Shown here: positions 30,964 to 39,073 of the stretch, one piece after another | Numbering within the stretch: the first letter of the stretch is position 1 | Layout: the number at the start of each line of letters is the position of its first letter | DNA from: UM-FILTER-49-7 sp964599895 | GTDB taxonomy: Bacteria; Acidobacteriota; Holophagae; Thermotomaculales; Thermotomaculaceae | DNA: 52,589 bases | Direction of reading: 5' to 3' | Assembly: GCA_964599895.1 (NCBI GenBank) | Contig: CAZRHT010000011.1 | Coordinates: 1-52,589, forward strand | Program-made: the position numbers and the translations under genes | The notes under the pieces: generated by a model | What the model was told of the DNA's origin: nothing | The model's input: the letters and a program-made list of their open reading frames with translations, nothing else | The model's database searches: none

Positions 30964-33174
30964 ATGAAAAAAGGACCGATTTATCTGGATTACAACGCCA
31001 CAACTCCCATTGATCCCGGGGTTGCTGCAGCCATGCGCCCCTTCCTTGACGGCGTGTTCGGGAACCCGTCCAGTTCCCATTCTTTCGGACTGGAAGCGAA
31101 ACAGGCGGTGGAAACGGCCCGGAGGCAGGTGGCCGCGCTGCTCAGGTGTCGGCCTGACGAGGTGGTATTTACCAGTGGCGGCTCCGAATCCAACAATTAT
31201 GCCATCAAAGGTACCGCGTTCGCGTACCGGGAGAAGGGAAACCATATCATCACGTCTGCGGTGGAGCATCCGGCAGTTCTGGAAGTCTGTCGTTTCCTGG
31301 AAAAGAACGGGTTCCGGATCACCGTAGTGCCGGTAGATGAAACCGGGATGGTTTCTGCGGACGATGTGGAAGCTGCCATTACACCACAGACAATACTCAT
31401 CACGATAATGACAGCAAACAACGAAGTCGGTACGATTCAGCCCATTGGCGAAATTGCGAAATTGGCCCATGACAGGGGCGTTCTCTTGCACACGGACGCG
31501 GCCCAGGCAGTGGGGAAAATTCCGGTTCATGTGGACGAATCGGGGGTGGACCTTCTGTCTGTTGCCGGACACAAACTGTACGCACCAAAGGGAATCGGGG
31601 TACTCTATGTGCGAAGCGGCGTGAGGCTGGAAAAGCTGGTTCACGGAGCGGACCACGAAAGAGGATTTCGTGCAGGAACCGAAAACATTCTGGAAATTGC
31701 CGGACTGGGAAAGGCTTGTGAATTGGCCATGAACCGTCTTGAAGAAGATATGGTTCACTCCGGGTCACTTCGCGACCGCCTGGAACACATTCTGACAACG
31801 GAAATCGCGGATTGCCGGGTGAATGGCCATCGGGAAAAACGCCTGCCAAATACCCTGAGCATTTCCTTTCGGGGGGTGGAAGCCAACACCCTTCTTTCGG
31901 AACTGAGCGGTGTTGCGGCGTCCGCAGGGGCAGCCTGTCACACCGACCGGGTGGACGTGTCCTCGGTGCTGGAAGCCATGAAAGTGCCGGTGGAATATGC
32001 CATGGGAACCGTTCGATTCTCTACGGGACGGATGACTTCAAAGGGTGAAATTGACCGGGCGGCAGAAGAAATTGTGGATGCGGTTCGAGCCCTCCAACCC
32101 CGCAGTGGCACAGAGAAACCCCCGGCGATAGCTGGAGAAAAAGTCCGCTTGACACGGTTTACCCGGGGGATGGGATGTGCGTGCAAAATTCAGCCCCAGG
32201 TGCTGGAGGAAATCCTGAAAAAACTTCCGGTTCCAAACGATCCCAATGTGCTGGTTGGGGCGGATACCACCGATGATGCTGCCGTGTACCGGATCAACGA
32301 CGATACTGCGCTGGTAGCCACAGTTGATTTCTTCACGCCGATGGTGGACGACCCGTTCCAGTTTGGCGCCATAGCGGCCGCAAATGCGCTGTCCGATATC
32401 TATGCCATGGGAGCGAATCCACTGTTTGCGCTGAATATTGTCAGTTTTCCGGTGGACCGCCTGCCTGTTGACGTACTGGACCAGATACTGGCCGGTGCAA
32501 ACAGTAAAATAAAAGAAGCGGGCATTGTTGTTCTCGGGGGCCATTCCGTGGATGACACTGAACCCAAATTCGGAATGGCGGTGATCGGAACGGTGCATCC
32601 GGGACGGATATTGACGAATTCCGGGGCAAAACATGGAGACGCGCTGATTTTGACCAAGGCTATCGGAACCGGGATTCTTGCCACAGCTTTGAAACAGGGT
32701 GCCATAGACGAAAAGGCTTTTGCCCCTGCCGTGAAAGCAATGGCAGAATTGAATAAAAAAGCAGCCGAAATAATGGCACCGTTTGAGATTCACGCCTGTA
32801 CCGATGTTACCGGTTTCGGTCTGATGGGCCATCTCGCTGAAATGATGGCCGACGGGACAATGGATGCGGAAATCCAGCCACAGGCGGTACCGATACTCTC
32901 TGGCGCCCGGGAATTGGCCATGGCAGACGTGATCCCCGGCGGTACCCGGAACAACCTTGCCCAGGTAGAAAAAGTTGTGGATTGGAATGAAAGAATTCCC
33001 CATGCCGAACGCCTGCTCTTATCTGACGCTCAGACCTCCGGCGGCCTTCTCATCGCCCTGCCGGAATCGGACTGCGAACGGTTGCTTGTTGCGTTGAAAT
33101 CGGCCGGAGTAAACGCGGCAACAAGAATAGGCCGATTCGTGTCGGGAAGTGGGCGGATACGGGTGGGGAGATAA
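30964..33174 (+). CDS. Cysteine desulfurase / selenophosphate synthase fusion (NifS-SelD)
   Basis: 736 residues with two complete enzymes. Residues 1-380 are a NifS/IscS-type cysteine (or selenocysteine) desulfurase: YLDYNATTP at the start, NNEVGTIQP, HTDAAQAVGK, the PLP lysine in SVAGHKLYAPKG, and the active-site cysteine in SAGAACHTD. Residues 395-736 are SelD: the catalytic GMGCACK with C405 and K408, then the ATP/Mg sites GADTTDDAAVY, and GGHSVDD. The first half can release selenium from selenocysteine as a persulfide-like selane, and the second makes selenophosphate with ATP for selenocysteine or selenouridine. Fusions of this kind are known in some Deltaproteobacteria. No selA, selB or selC is in the window. 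Cys, not Sec, occupies the SelD site. Confidence 0.93.
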   Translation: MKKGPIYLDYNATTPIDPGVAAAMRPFLDGVFGNPSSSHSFGLEAKQAVETARRQVAALLRCRPDEVVFTSGGSESNNYAIKGTAFAYREKGNHIITSAVEHPAVLEVCRFLEKNGFRITVVPVDETGMVSADDVEAAITPQTILITIMTANNEVGTIQPIGEIAKLAHDRGVLLHTDAAQAVGKIPVHVDESGVDLLSVAGHKLYAPKGIGVLYVRSGVRLEKLVHGADHERGFRAGTENILEIAGLGKACELAMNRLEEDMVHSGSLRDRLEHILTTEIADCRVNGHREKRLPNTLSISFRGVEANTLLSELSGVAASAGAACHTDRVDVSSVLEAMKVPVEYAMGTVRFSTGRMTSKGEIDRAAEEIVDAVRALQPRSGTEKPPAIAGEKVRLTRFTRGMGCACKIQPQVLEEILKKLPVPNDPNVLVGADTTDDAAVYRINDDTALVATVDFFTPMVDDPFQFGAIAAANALSDIYAMGANPLFALNIVSFPVDRLPVDVLDQILAGANSKIKEAGIVVLGGHSVDDTEPKFGMAVIGTVHPGRILTNSGAKHGDALILTKAIGTGILATALKQGAIDEKAFAPAVKAMAELNKKAAEIMAPFEIHACTDVTGFGLMGHLAEMMADGTMDAEIQPQAVPILSGARELAMADVIPGGTRNNLAQVEKVVDWNERIPHAERLLLSDAQTSGGLLIALPESDCERLLVALKSAGVNAATRIGRFVSGSGRIRVGR

Positions 33175-33254
33175 GTGAAGACAAGCTTGAGTCTGAATTT
33201 AAGTCAAGACAGAGCGTTAGCCATTCCGTCCATGGCCAGTCCCCTGTCCTTTCC
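33175..33254. repeat. Dispersed intergenic repeat with inverted second copy
   Basis: Left arm AAGACAAGCTTGAGT, then TTTAAGTCAAGACAG; right arm CATGGCCAGTCCCCTGTC, the reverse complement of the GACAGGGGA..GGCC word at 19100 and 44755. It fills the gap before the maturase promoter. Confidence 0.6.
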
Positions 33255-33304
33255 CAACTTATCACCCATCACTTCCTTTTCACTGGCACTTCTCAGTGTC
33301 TTCG

Positions 33305-33313
33305 TGATATACT
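33305..33313 (+). promoter_or_regulatory. Extended -10 promoter ahead of the maturase cassette
   Basis: TGA-TATACT (extended -10) without a good -35. Transcription would begin at about 33320, at the micro-ORF start codon. Confidence 0.4.
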
Positions 33314-33320
33314 TTTGCTA

Positions 33321-33386
33321 ATGTACAACTTGAACGTGGTGGTGGGCACCACATACACCTTTTGGTCCATCAGAATTGTCCGGTGA
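33321..33386 (+). CDS. 21-residue micro-ORF ahead of the radical SAM maturase
   Basis: ATG 33321 to TGA 33386, starting eight bases after the -10 box and ending seven bases before the maturase ATG. The peptide begins MYNLNVVVGTTYTFW and is rich in aromatic residues (two Tyr, Phe, Trp). It would be made from a leaderless mRNA, and its end overlaps the maturase ribosome site. It could be a leader peptide coupling translation, a second modified peptide, or chance. Confidence 0.3.
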   Translation: MYNLNVVVGTTYTFWSIRIVR

Positions 33387-33393
33387 GGCTGCA

Positions 33394-34707
33394 ATGACGG
33401 AAAAGTTATCCCGATACAATCACTTCTTCCAGATGGCAGACAAACTGAGAATTGTGTACAACGCCCGAAGCGGTGCAGTGGTGCGCATGACGCCGAAACA
33501 TTATGATTCGGTGTCAGATAGCAGCCACAGCGGGGGATGGCAGAAACTGCCGGATAGCGTTCGGACCATGTTGCGGGACAACGGAATGCTGATTCCAACC
33601 GGAATAGATGAACTGAATGAAGTTCTGGAGCAATACCGGAAGAAACGGGCGGCAACAAACCGCCTGAGCCTGACAGTCGCGCCGACACTGGACTGTAACT
33701 TTGCGTGCCCCTATTGCTATGAGACCAGACAAGCGGTACAGATGGATGAAGAAACCGGAGTTCAACTTCTTCAATTCATTGGGGACCGACTGGAAAAGGG
33801 AGGAGAACTCTCTGTGAGCTGGTACGGGGGTGAGCCCCTGCTGGTCCCGGCCACAGTTGTGGCCCTGACCGATGAGATGAAGAAACTGGCGGATGGAAAA
33901 GCGGCGGCCACTGATTTCTCTCTGGTCACCAATGGCTATCTGCTGACAAGAGAAATTGCGGAGACTTTGTCGGCGTCGGGGATCAATGAAATTCAGGTGA
34001 CACTGGATGGTCCCCCGGAAATTCACGATTCCCGTCGAAAATTACGGGGCGGCGGCGGGACATTCGCAGTGATTCTGGAAAACCTGAAGAATACGGTGGA
34101 CCTGTTTGAAACAATTCGGATCCGGGTAAACCTGGATTCAAAGAACCGGGAAGCATGGAAACAGGTGAAAGAAATACTGAGAGAGGCGGGCCTCCTTTCC
34201 CGTGTGGAACTATTCCTTGGGATGGTGGAGATGGTTTCAGATGCCAACGATTCCTACCGGGATGTCTGCATGGATACAGGGAGCTTTTCAGATGCCCTGG
34301 TGGACTGGATGCTGGACAGCTATCGCGAAGGAAAAAGAGACGCTCTGAAGCTCCCGAAAATGCCGGTTTGCGGGGCGATTTCGATAAACGCATTTGTGGT
34401 TGCCCCGGACGGTGCATTGACAAAATGCTGGAACGACGTGGGAATTCCGGAAAAAGCCATTGGCCACGTTTCAAAGCCACACGAATTAAGTGAAAATCTG
34501 GCAAAATGGAAGAGATTTGACCCGGTTGACTGGGCTGAATGTCGGGATTGCGACATTTTGCCCATCTGCATGGGAGCCTGCCCGGACCGCTTGATGCGCC
34601 TGGGCCCGGGCCCGGCCTGTACACGGTGGAAAAACTGCCTGAGGGAGGCGGTTATACTGCATACACTTTCCAGAATAAAGGAGGAAAAACATGGAAAAAC
34701 GGGATGA
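33394..34707 (+). CDS. Radical SAM/SPASM peptide maturase
   Basis: 437 residues from ATG 33394 behind GGTGAGG; an in-frame TTG at 33376 lacks a site. An N-terminal region of about 95 residues (YNHFFQMADKLRIVYNARSG) is of the type seen in peptide and sulfatase maturases. The radical SAM barrel has CNFACPYC for the SAM cluster, WYGGEPLL and LVTNGYLL. The C-terminal SPASM domain supplies cysteines for two more iron-sulfur clusters: MPVCGAISINAF, ALTKCWNDVG, then AECRDCDILPICMGACPDR and a last CTRWKNC. Such enzymes install thioether, C-C or other crosslinks in small peptides. A 43-residue peptide gene overlaps its last 17 bases, making it the obvious substrate. A propeller kinase gene follows. 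Confidence 0.9.
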   Translation: MTEKLSRYNHFFQMADKLRIVYNARSGAVVRMTPKHYDSVSDSSHSGGWQKLPDSVRTMLRDNGMLIPTGIDELNEVLEQYRKKRAATNRLSLTVAPTLDCNFACPYCYETRQAVQMDEETGVQLLQFIGDRLEKGGELSVSWYGGEPLLVPATVVALTDEMKKLADGKAAATDFSLVTNGYLLTREIAETLSASGINEIQVTLDGPPEIHDSRRKLRGGGGTFAVILENLKNTVDLFETIRIRVNLDSKNREAWKQVKEILREAGLLSRVELFLGMVEMVSDANDSYRDVCMDTGSFSDALVDWMLDSYREGKRDALKLPKMPVCGAISINAFVVAPDGALTKCWNDVGIPEKAIGHVSKPHELSENLAKWKRFDPVDWAECRDCDILPICMGACPDRLMRLGPGPACTRWKNCLREAVILHTLSRIKEEKHGKTG

Positions 34708-34822
34708 AAAACTGAGAGGGCTGGAAGCCGAACTGGCAGAAATGGAAGCTGACGATGCAGTTGTGACAACGGTCGATTTGGCGGATGAAAAGCCTGGGAA
34801 ATATTGCGATCAGAAACGGTAA
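34691..34822 (+). CDS. Putative RiPP-type precursor peptide (43 aa), substrate of the SPASM maturase
   Basis: ATG 34691, preceded by a perfect AAAGGAGG at five bases, overlaps the maturase end by 17 bases in another frame, so its translation is coupled. The first 23 residues form a highly charged helix (MEKRDEKLRGLEAELAEMEA), as in leader peptides; the last 20 (VVTTVDLADEKPGKYCDQKR) would be the core and hold the only Cys and Tyr (KYC). I recognise no known precursor family: it is not PqqA-like, not a six-cysteine peptide, and lacks KxxxW. One Cys would allow one thioether bridge at most. The strong ribosome site, overlap and small size support a real gene; its modification is inference from the neighbour. 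Confidence 0.65.
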   Translation: MEKRDEKLRGLEAELAEMEADDAVVTTVDLADEKPGKYCDQKR

Positions 34823-34876
34823 CCGGAACCGGGACACTGGAAGGACCGATGTGTCTGAATATGTAAAAGGGAAATT

Positions 34877-37800
34877 GTGAAGAGTTGGAATAATGTTTTT
34901 CTGTTTGTCTTCTTGTGCCTGGGACCTGTGTCGCACCTCTTCGCCCTGAACCCGAAAATTCCGTTGAAACGAACTACATTTGATGAGTGGGAGGCAATCA
35001 GCAACTATCCCGGGGGGGGAACCTACTGCATTTATCAGAGCCGAGACGGTTATCTCTGGTTCGGGACAGAGAAGGGACTGATCCGTTACGATGGCAATAA
35101 TTTTGACCGGTTCAACAACCGGACGATATCGGCCTTCCGGGCAAATGATGTCATGGATATCGCGGAAACTTCAGATGGCTCTCTCTGGTTGGCTTCCGCA
35201 GATGGTTTGATTCAGTATCAAAACGGTAGGTTCAAGCGGTACGGGACCAGAGATGGATTGCCCCATCATGATATTCAACTTTTGTTGGTGGACAATCAAG
35301 GCATGCTGTGGGCGGGAACTCGGGGAGGTCTCTGCAGATTACATGTGGACCACTTTGAGGCGGTTGCTGTGAGTGAATCTGACCCGAAAAGTCCCATCCT
35401 TGACCTCCGGGAGAATCCCGGGGGTGGTATGTGGGTTGTTACAAGACAGGGCCTTTTTCTTTGGTCAGATGACCATGCGGTTCCGGTTCAACGCAAAACT
35501 CCCGAATTTTCCCCCACCCGGGTCTGCCCGGGACCGGACGGTTCCCTGTGGATCGGGACGATTTCCGGTGTTTTTTATTTGCCGAAGAAGGGTCGAAAGG
35601 CAAAATTTATGCCGGATTTCGGATCCAATCCAATTAATGCCATTTATCTGGATTCTCACAGTGCGCTGTGGGTGGCGACGGAACGACAGGGGATTTACCG
35701 CCGGTGGAACGGTTCCACAGAGAAAATGGAGAAAAGGGACGGACTGATATCCAGCAATTTGACTTCCATTTTTGAGGACCGGGAAGGGTCCATCTGGCTG
35801 GGATCTATTCAGGGCCTGGGGCGGTTTCGGGATTCGACATTTACCAGTCTGGGTAAAAAGGACGGGTTACCCAACTCAACTGTGTTCTGCGTGGCAGCTA
35901 CATCGGATGGTTCAGTCTGGGTCGGTACCACCTCGGGGTTGGGGTGGATTCAACCTGATCGTACGGTTCAAACTGTACTTCCCGGAAAAGTAGTGCTTTC
36001 ATTATTATGTCTCGTGCCGGGAAATGAGTTACTGGCGGGAACAGAGGCCAACGGTCTGTTCCGTTTGAGGTGGCAGAACGGACGGGCGGTTGTCCAATCC
36101 CTGGTTTCGGGAATCCGGAAAATTTATGCGTTGGCAAACGGCGAAAATGGAATCATCTGGATCGGTACCCGCCATGGCCTGTACAAATTGAAAGATGGAA
36201 AACTGGACCGTTTCGGTAAATCTACAGGATTGGCGCACGTGTCCATTCGCTGCATTGTGAATATCAAAGATGTGATCTGGGTGGGAACCAGCGATGGGCT
36301 CTACCGAATCAAAGGAGATGATATCCGGGTATTTCGTAAGAAGGACGGTCTACCCTCCAACTTTGTCTTCTGTCTATTTCCGGGGCAGGAGGGGACGCTG
36401 TGGATCGGGACCGACCAGGGCTTGTCCCGGTACCGGTTAGGTGATTTTGCCTCCATCGGTCTGGAGCAGGGCCTTCCCAGCGACAGCGTTTACCAGATTG
36501 TGCCGGACACAACCGGCCGGTTCTGGATGAGCACGGCGGACGGTATTGCCATGATATCCCGAAGAGCATTGGAGCAAATGATGGACGGCGGGGGAAAGGG
36601 AGTTTTTAGGCTGTTCACTAAAGTGGACGGTCTGCCGGACAGGGAAGGTATGGGGGGAACGCAGCCTGCCGGTTGCCGGGACACGGAAGGCCGGATATGG
36701 TTTCCCACACCCAATGGGGTGGCAGTCGTAAACCCAGGCTCAATGGCGAAAAACACTGTTCCACCCAAAGTGGTGGTGGAAGATGCCAAAGTGGATGGCC
36801 GTCCGTTGTCTGTTTCGAAGTCCCTGCAGTTGAAACCGGGATGGCGGCGGTTATATATTCAATATGCTGGACTCAGCTACATGATGCCGTCCCGGAACCG
36901 ATACCGGATCATGCTGGAGGGATTTGATAGCGGGTTTGAGAGTACGCAGAAACACGAGGTGACCTACACCAACCTGGACCCCGGCAAGTACCGTTTTCTG
37001 GTTTATGCGTCGAACAACGATGGTGTCTGGAGCCGGGAACCGGCCGTTTTCACTTTCGACGTATTGACTCCATGGTGGCGGACCCTGTGGTTTCTGGCTG
37101 TTCTGCTGGTTTTTTCCGGAGTTACAATGAATCTGCTGACGAAGGGGACACGCCGGGTCTGGTTCATGGCGAAACAGTGGCGTTCCACCCATGTCTTCGG
37201 CAAGTATCGTATTCTGGGAGCGGTGGGACGGGGCGGTATGGGAACAGTGTATCGGGCCGTGTCCAAAACAGGAGAGGAAGTCGTAGCCCTGAAGGTGATG
37301 GATTCGGAAGTGAAGGACGAAGATGCCCAGAAACGTTTTCTCCGGGAGGGCAAGCTGGGTCAGGAGATGGACCACCCCAATATTGTCCGGATTTACGACA
37401 GTGGGAAGGCAGGGGGCCACCTGTTCTATGCGATGGAGTTCTGTCAGGGCACTTCTTTGCGGGACCATATGGAAAATGGCTTGAATATTCGTGCGGTTCT
37501 CTCCATTGCGGTTGTGCTCTGCGATGCCCTGCACTATCTCCATGAAAAGGGGATTGTGCACCGGGATGTGAAGCCGGAAAATATTATGATACTGGAAAAA
37601 CCGGATTTTCAACTTGTGAATGAGGCAGAAGATCCCCTTGAACTCGCAAGGTCCTGTATCAAATTGCTGGATCTCGGACTTGCCCGCCTTGCCGGTGCGA
37701 CTACCCTTACCCGGACCGGCCTTGTGGCCGGAACCATCATGTATGTTCCACCGGAAATCCTCGGAGGGAGCAAACACGCGTTGTCGTCAGTGGATTACTA

Positions 37801-38044
37801 CGCGGTGGGAATTATGATGTATGAGATGATTACCGGCATTGCTCCCTACACCGGGGAAGATATGGCGGAATTGATGTATGCGGTTCTGTATCGAAACCCG
37901 GCGGCGCCTGTGAGCGTGGAGCCCCGGGTTCCGAAGCATGTGTCGGATTTTGTGATGTGTCTCATTGAAAAGGATGTCGCTATCCGGCTCACTGATTATC
38001 TGACGATTCGCAGAGGCCTCGTGAAACTGCTGGAAGAGATCTGA
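34877..38044 (+). CDS. Periplasmic propeller sensor fused to Hanks-type Ser/Thr protein kinase
   Basis: 1055 residues from GTG 34877, 54 bases after the peptide gene. A signal peptide/anchor (1-22) is followed by about twelve two-component-regulator propeller repeats (WFGTEKGLIRYDG, LWAGTRGGLCRL, WIGTDQGLSRY; about 45-610) forming two seven-bladed propellers, a Y_Y_Y domain (about 640-725), one membrane helix (about 735-757) and a complete kinase (775-1055). Kinase marks are GRGGMGTVY (784 on), VALK, HRDVKPEN (895 on), DLG (932-934, in place of DFG) and YVPPEIL. An insertion of about 23 residues lies between HRD and DLG. Propeller sensors usually drive histidine kinases; linking to a Ser/Thr kinase is uncommon. 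It could sense the product of the neighbouring peptide genes, by position only. Confidence 0.9.
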   Translation: MKSWNNVFLFVFLCLGPVSHLFALNPKIPLKRTTFDEWEAISNYPGGGTYCIYQSRDGYLWFGTEKGLIRYDGNNFDRFNNRTISAFRANDVMDIAETSDGSLWLASADGLIQYQNGRFKRYGTRDGLPHHDIQLLLVDNQGMLWAGTRGGLCRLHVDHFEAVAVSESDPKSPILDLRENPGGGMWVVTRQGLFLWSDDHAVPVQRKTPEFSPTRVCPGPDGSLWIGTISGVFYLPKKGRKAKFMPDFGSNPINAIYLDSHSALWVATERQGIYRRWNGSTEKMEKRDGLISSNLTSIFEDREGSIWLGSIQGLGRFRDSTFTSLGKKDGLPNSTVFCVAATSDGSVWVGTTSGLGWIQPDRTVQTVLPGKVVLSLLCLVPGNELLAGTEANGLFRLRWQNGRAVVQSLVSGIRKIYALANGENGIIWIGTRHGLYKLKDGKLDRFGKSTGLAHVSIRCIVNIKDVIWVGTSDGLYRIKGDDIRVFRKKDGLPSNFVFCLFPGQEGTLWIGTDQGLSRYRLGDFASIGLEQGLPSDSVYQIVPDTTGRFWMSTADGIAMISRRALEQMMDGGGKGVFRLFTKVDGLPDREGMGGTQPAGCRDTEGRIWFPTPNGVAVVNPGSMAKNTVPPKVVVEDAKVDGRPLSVSKSLQLKPGWRRLYIQYAGLSYMMPSRNRYRIMLEGFDSGFESTQKHEVTYTNLDPGKYRFLVYASNNDGVWSREPAVFTFDVLTPWWRTLWFLAVLLVFSGVTMNLLTKGTRRVWFMAKQWRSTHVFGKYRILGAVGRGGMGTVYRAVSKTGEEVVALKVMDSEVKDEDAQKRFLREGKLGQEMDHPNIVRIYDSGKAGGHLFYAMEFCQGTSLRDHMENGLNIRAVLSIAVVLCDALHYLHEKGIVHRDVKPENIMILEKPDFQLVNEAEDPLELARSCIKLLDLGLARLAGATTLTRTGLVAGTIMYVPPEILGGSKHALSSVDYYAVGIMMYEMITGIAPYTGEDMAELMYAVLYRNPAAPVSVEPRVPKHVSDFVMCLIEKDVAIRLTDYLTIRRGLVKLLEEI

Positions 38045-38075
38045 TTTTCCATTAAACTTCGTATTAGTGTTGAGA

Positions 38076-38840
38076 TCAGAGATTCTTAAATAATAGAAGG
38101 ATTCCGGAGGCCAGCAGCACTACCGATGTGATACGTCTGAACAACTGTTCCGGAATGCGGTGATGGGCGTGCATTCCTGTCAAGACTCCCAGCAAGGCAA
38201 ATGGCAGGGCGAGTATGGTACTGGTGAGAATAGGCAGCGTGTACAGATGAATGGCCGCATATAAGCCGGTACGAAAAATACTCATGGCAAGAAAGATGCT
38301 GAGGAGGGCAACACGGAAACTGGTTTTGTCCATTTTTAATGCCTTGAAGTACACAATGAGGGGCGGACCGCTGATGCCGTAAACGCCGCCAAGCAACCCG
38401 CTGATCCCACCGAAAAATGGAATCCAGACCCGGTTTTTCAACATAAAAGTGGTTTTTTCCTCAAAAAAGAGATAATAGACAGCCAGCAGAGACACAATCA
38501 CGCCCAGCCATATAACGAGACCTCTGTCCGGGGCGGATTTCAGCAGGTAAGCGCCGGCAATGAGGCCGGGGAAAATGAAGAGCAGGAACTTCCCTGTCCT
38601 GTGAAAATCAATATGCTCCCGGTCTTTAAAGCTGACGGTAAGTTCGGTGGGAAGGCAGAGCAGCAGAAAAAACGGCACAAATACATTGATATTTCCAAAG
38701 AACAGCGCAAGGAGGGAGATGGTTACCATTCCGGAGCCGAATCCAATCGCTGTGTAGATGAACTGGCCCAGGAACACGATCACTCCGACAAGGACGTATT
38801 GTCCCCAACCCTGAAATATTGTCTGAGAAAGTAAATCCAT
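38076..38840 (-). CDS. TauE/SafE-family anion transporter
   Basis: 254 residues, eight hydrophobic helices in two repeats, each starting with the family motif (IGFGSGMVTISLLALFFG in the first, GLLGGVYGISGPPLIVYF in the second). The family moves sulfite, sulfoacetate, taurine-derived or other organic anions across the inner membrane. It converges with the propeller kinase gene, so it is separate from it. Given cysK and the YeeE/YedE genes, sulfur anion export or uptake is plausible; no closer assignment is possible. Confidence 0.88.
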   Translation of the reverse strand: MDLLSQTIFQGWGQYVLVGVIVFLGQFIYTAIGFGSGMVTISLLALFFGNINVFVPFFLLLCLPTELTVSFKDREHIDFHRTGKFLLFIFPGLIAGAYLLKSAPDRGLVIWLGVIVSLLAVYYLFFEEKTTFMLKNRVWIPFFGGISGLLGGVYGISGPPLIVYFKALKMDKTSFRVALLSIFLAMSIFRTGLYAAIHLYTLPILTSTILALPFALLGVLTGMHAHHRIPEQLFRRITSVVLLASGILLLFKNL

Positions 38841-38884
38841 GGGGCCTCCACGTGAATGTATCCTCAGCGGTAATTATAACCTAT

Positions 38885-38950
38885 ATGCATGAGTAGGAGC
38901 AGATGGCGCATTGAGCCGGATGCTTGATGCCGGGTGTTGGATGACAAATG
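38885..38950 (+). repeat. Low-complexity intergenic repeat (ATGAGTAGG..GATGCTTGATGCC)
   Basis: A TGA-rich tract between two minus-strand genes, similar in style to the other gap repeats. No gene is seen in 38841-39073. Confidence 0.3.
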
Positions 38951-39073
38951 ACGGAAGAATCAGGTAATTTAGCATTCTCACCTGTTCGAGTAACTACTTA
39001 CAAATTACGGGCCGCGGGGCAGGCTTATCTTTTCCGGTCAGAACACAGAACACTGGACGCCTTTTTTTTCTCG

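Noticed and set aside
32038..33003. 321-codon open frame on the minus strand opposite SelD
   Set aside because: It is an antisense shadow of a clearly conserved SelD domain, with no ribosome site and no recognisable protein features.
34850..34867. Five-codon frame (MCLNM) before the propeller-kinase
   Set aside because: It has a partial ribosome site, but it is too short to support without comparison.
36851..37777. 308-codon minus frame opposite the propeller-kinase
   Set aside because: The plus-strand frame has full kinase motifs; the antisense frame has none and is His/Pro-rich as expected from codon bias.
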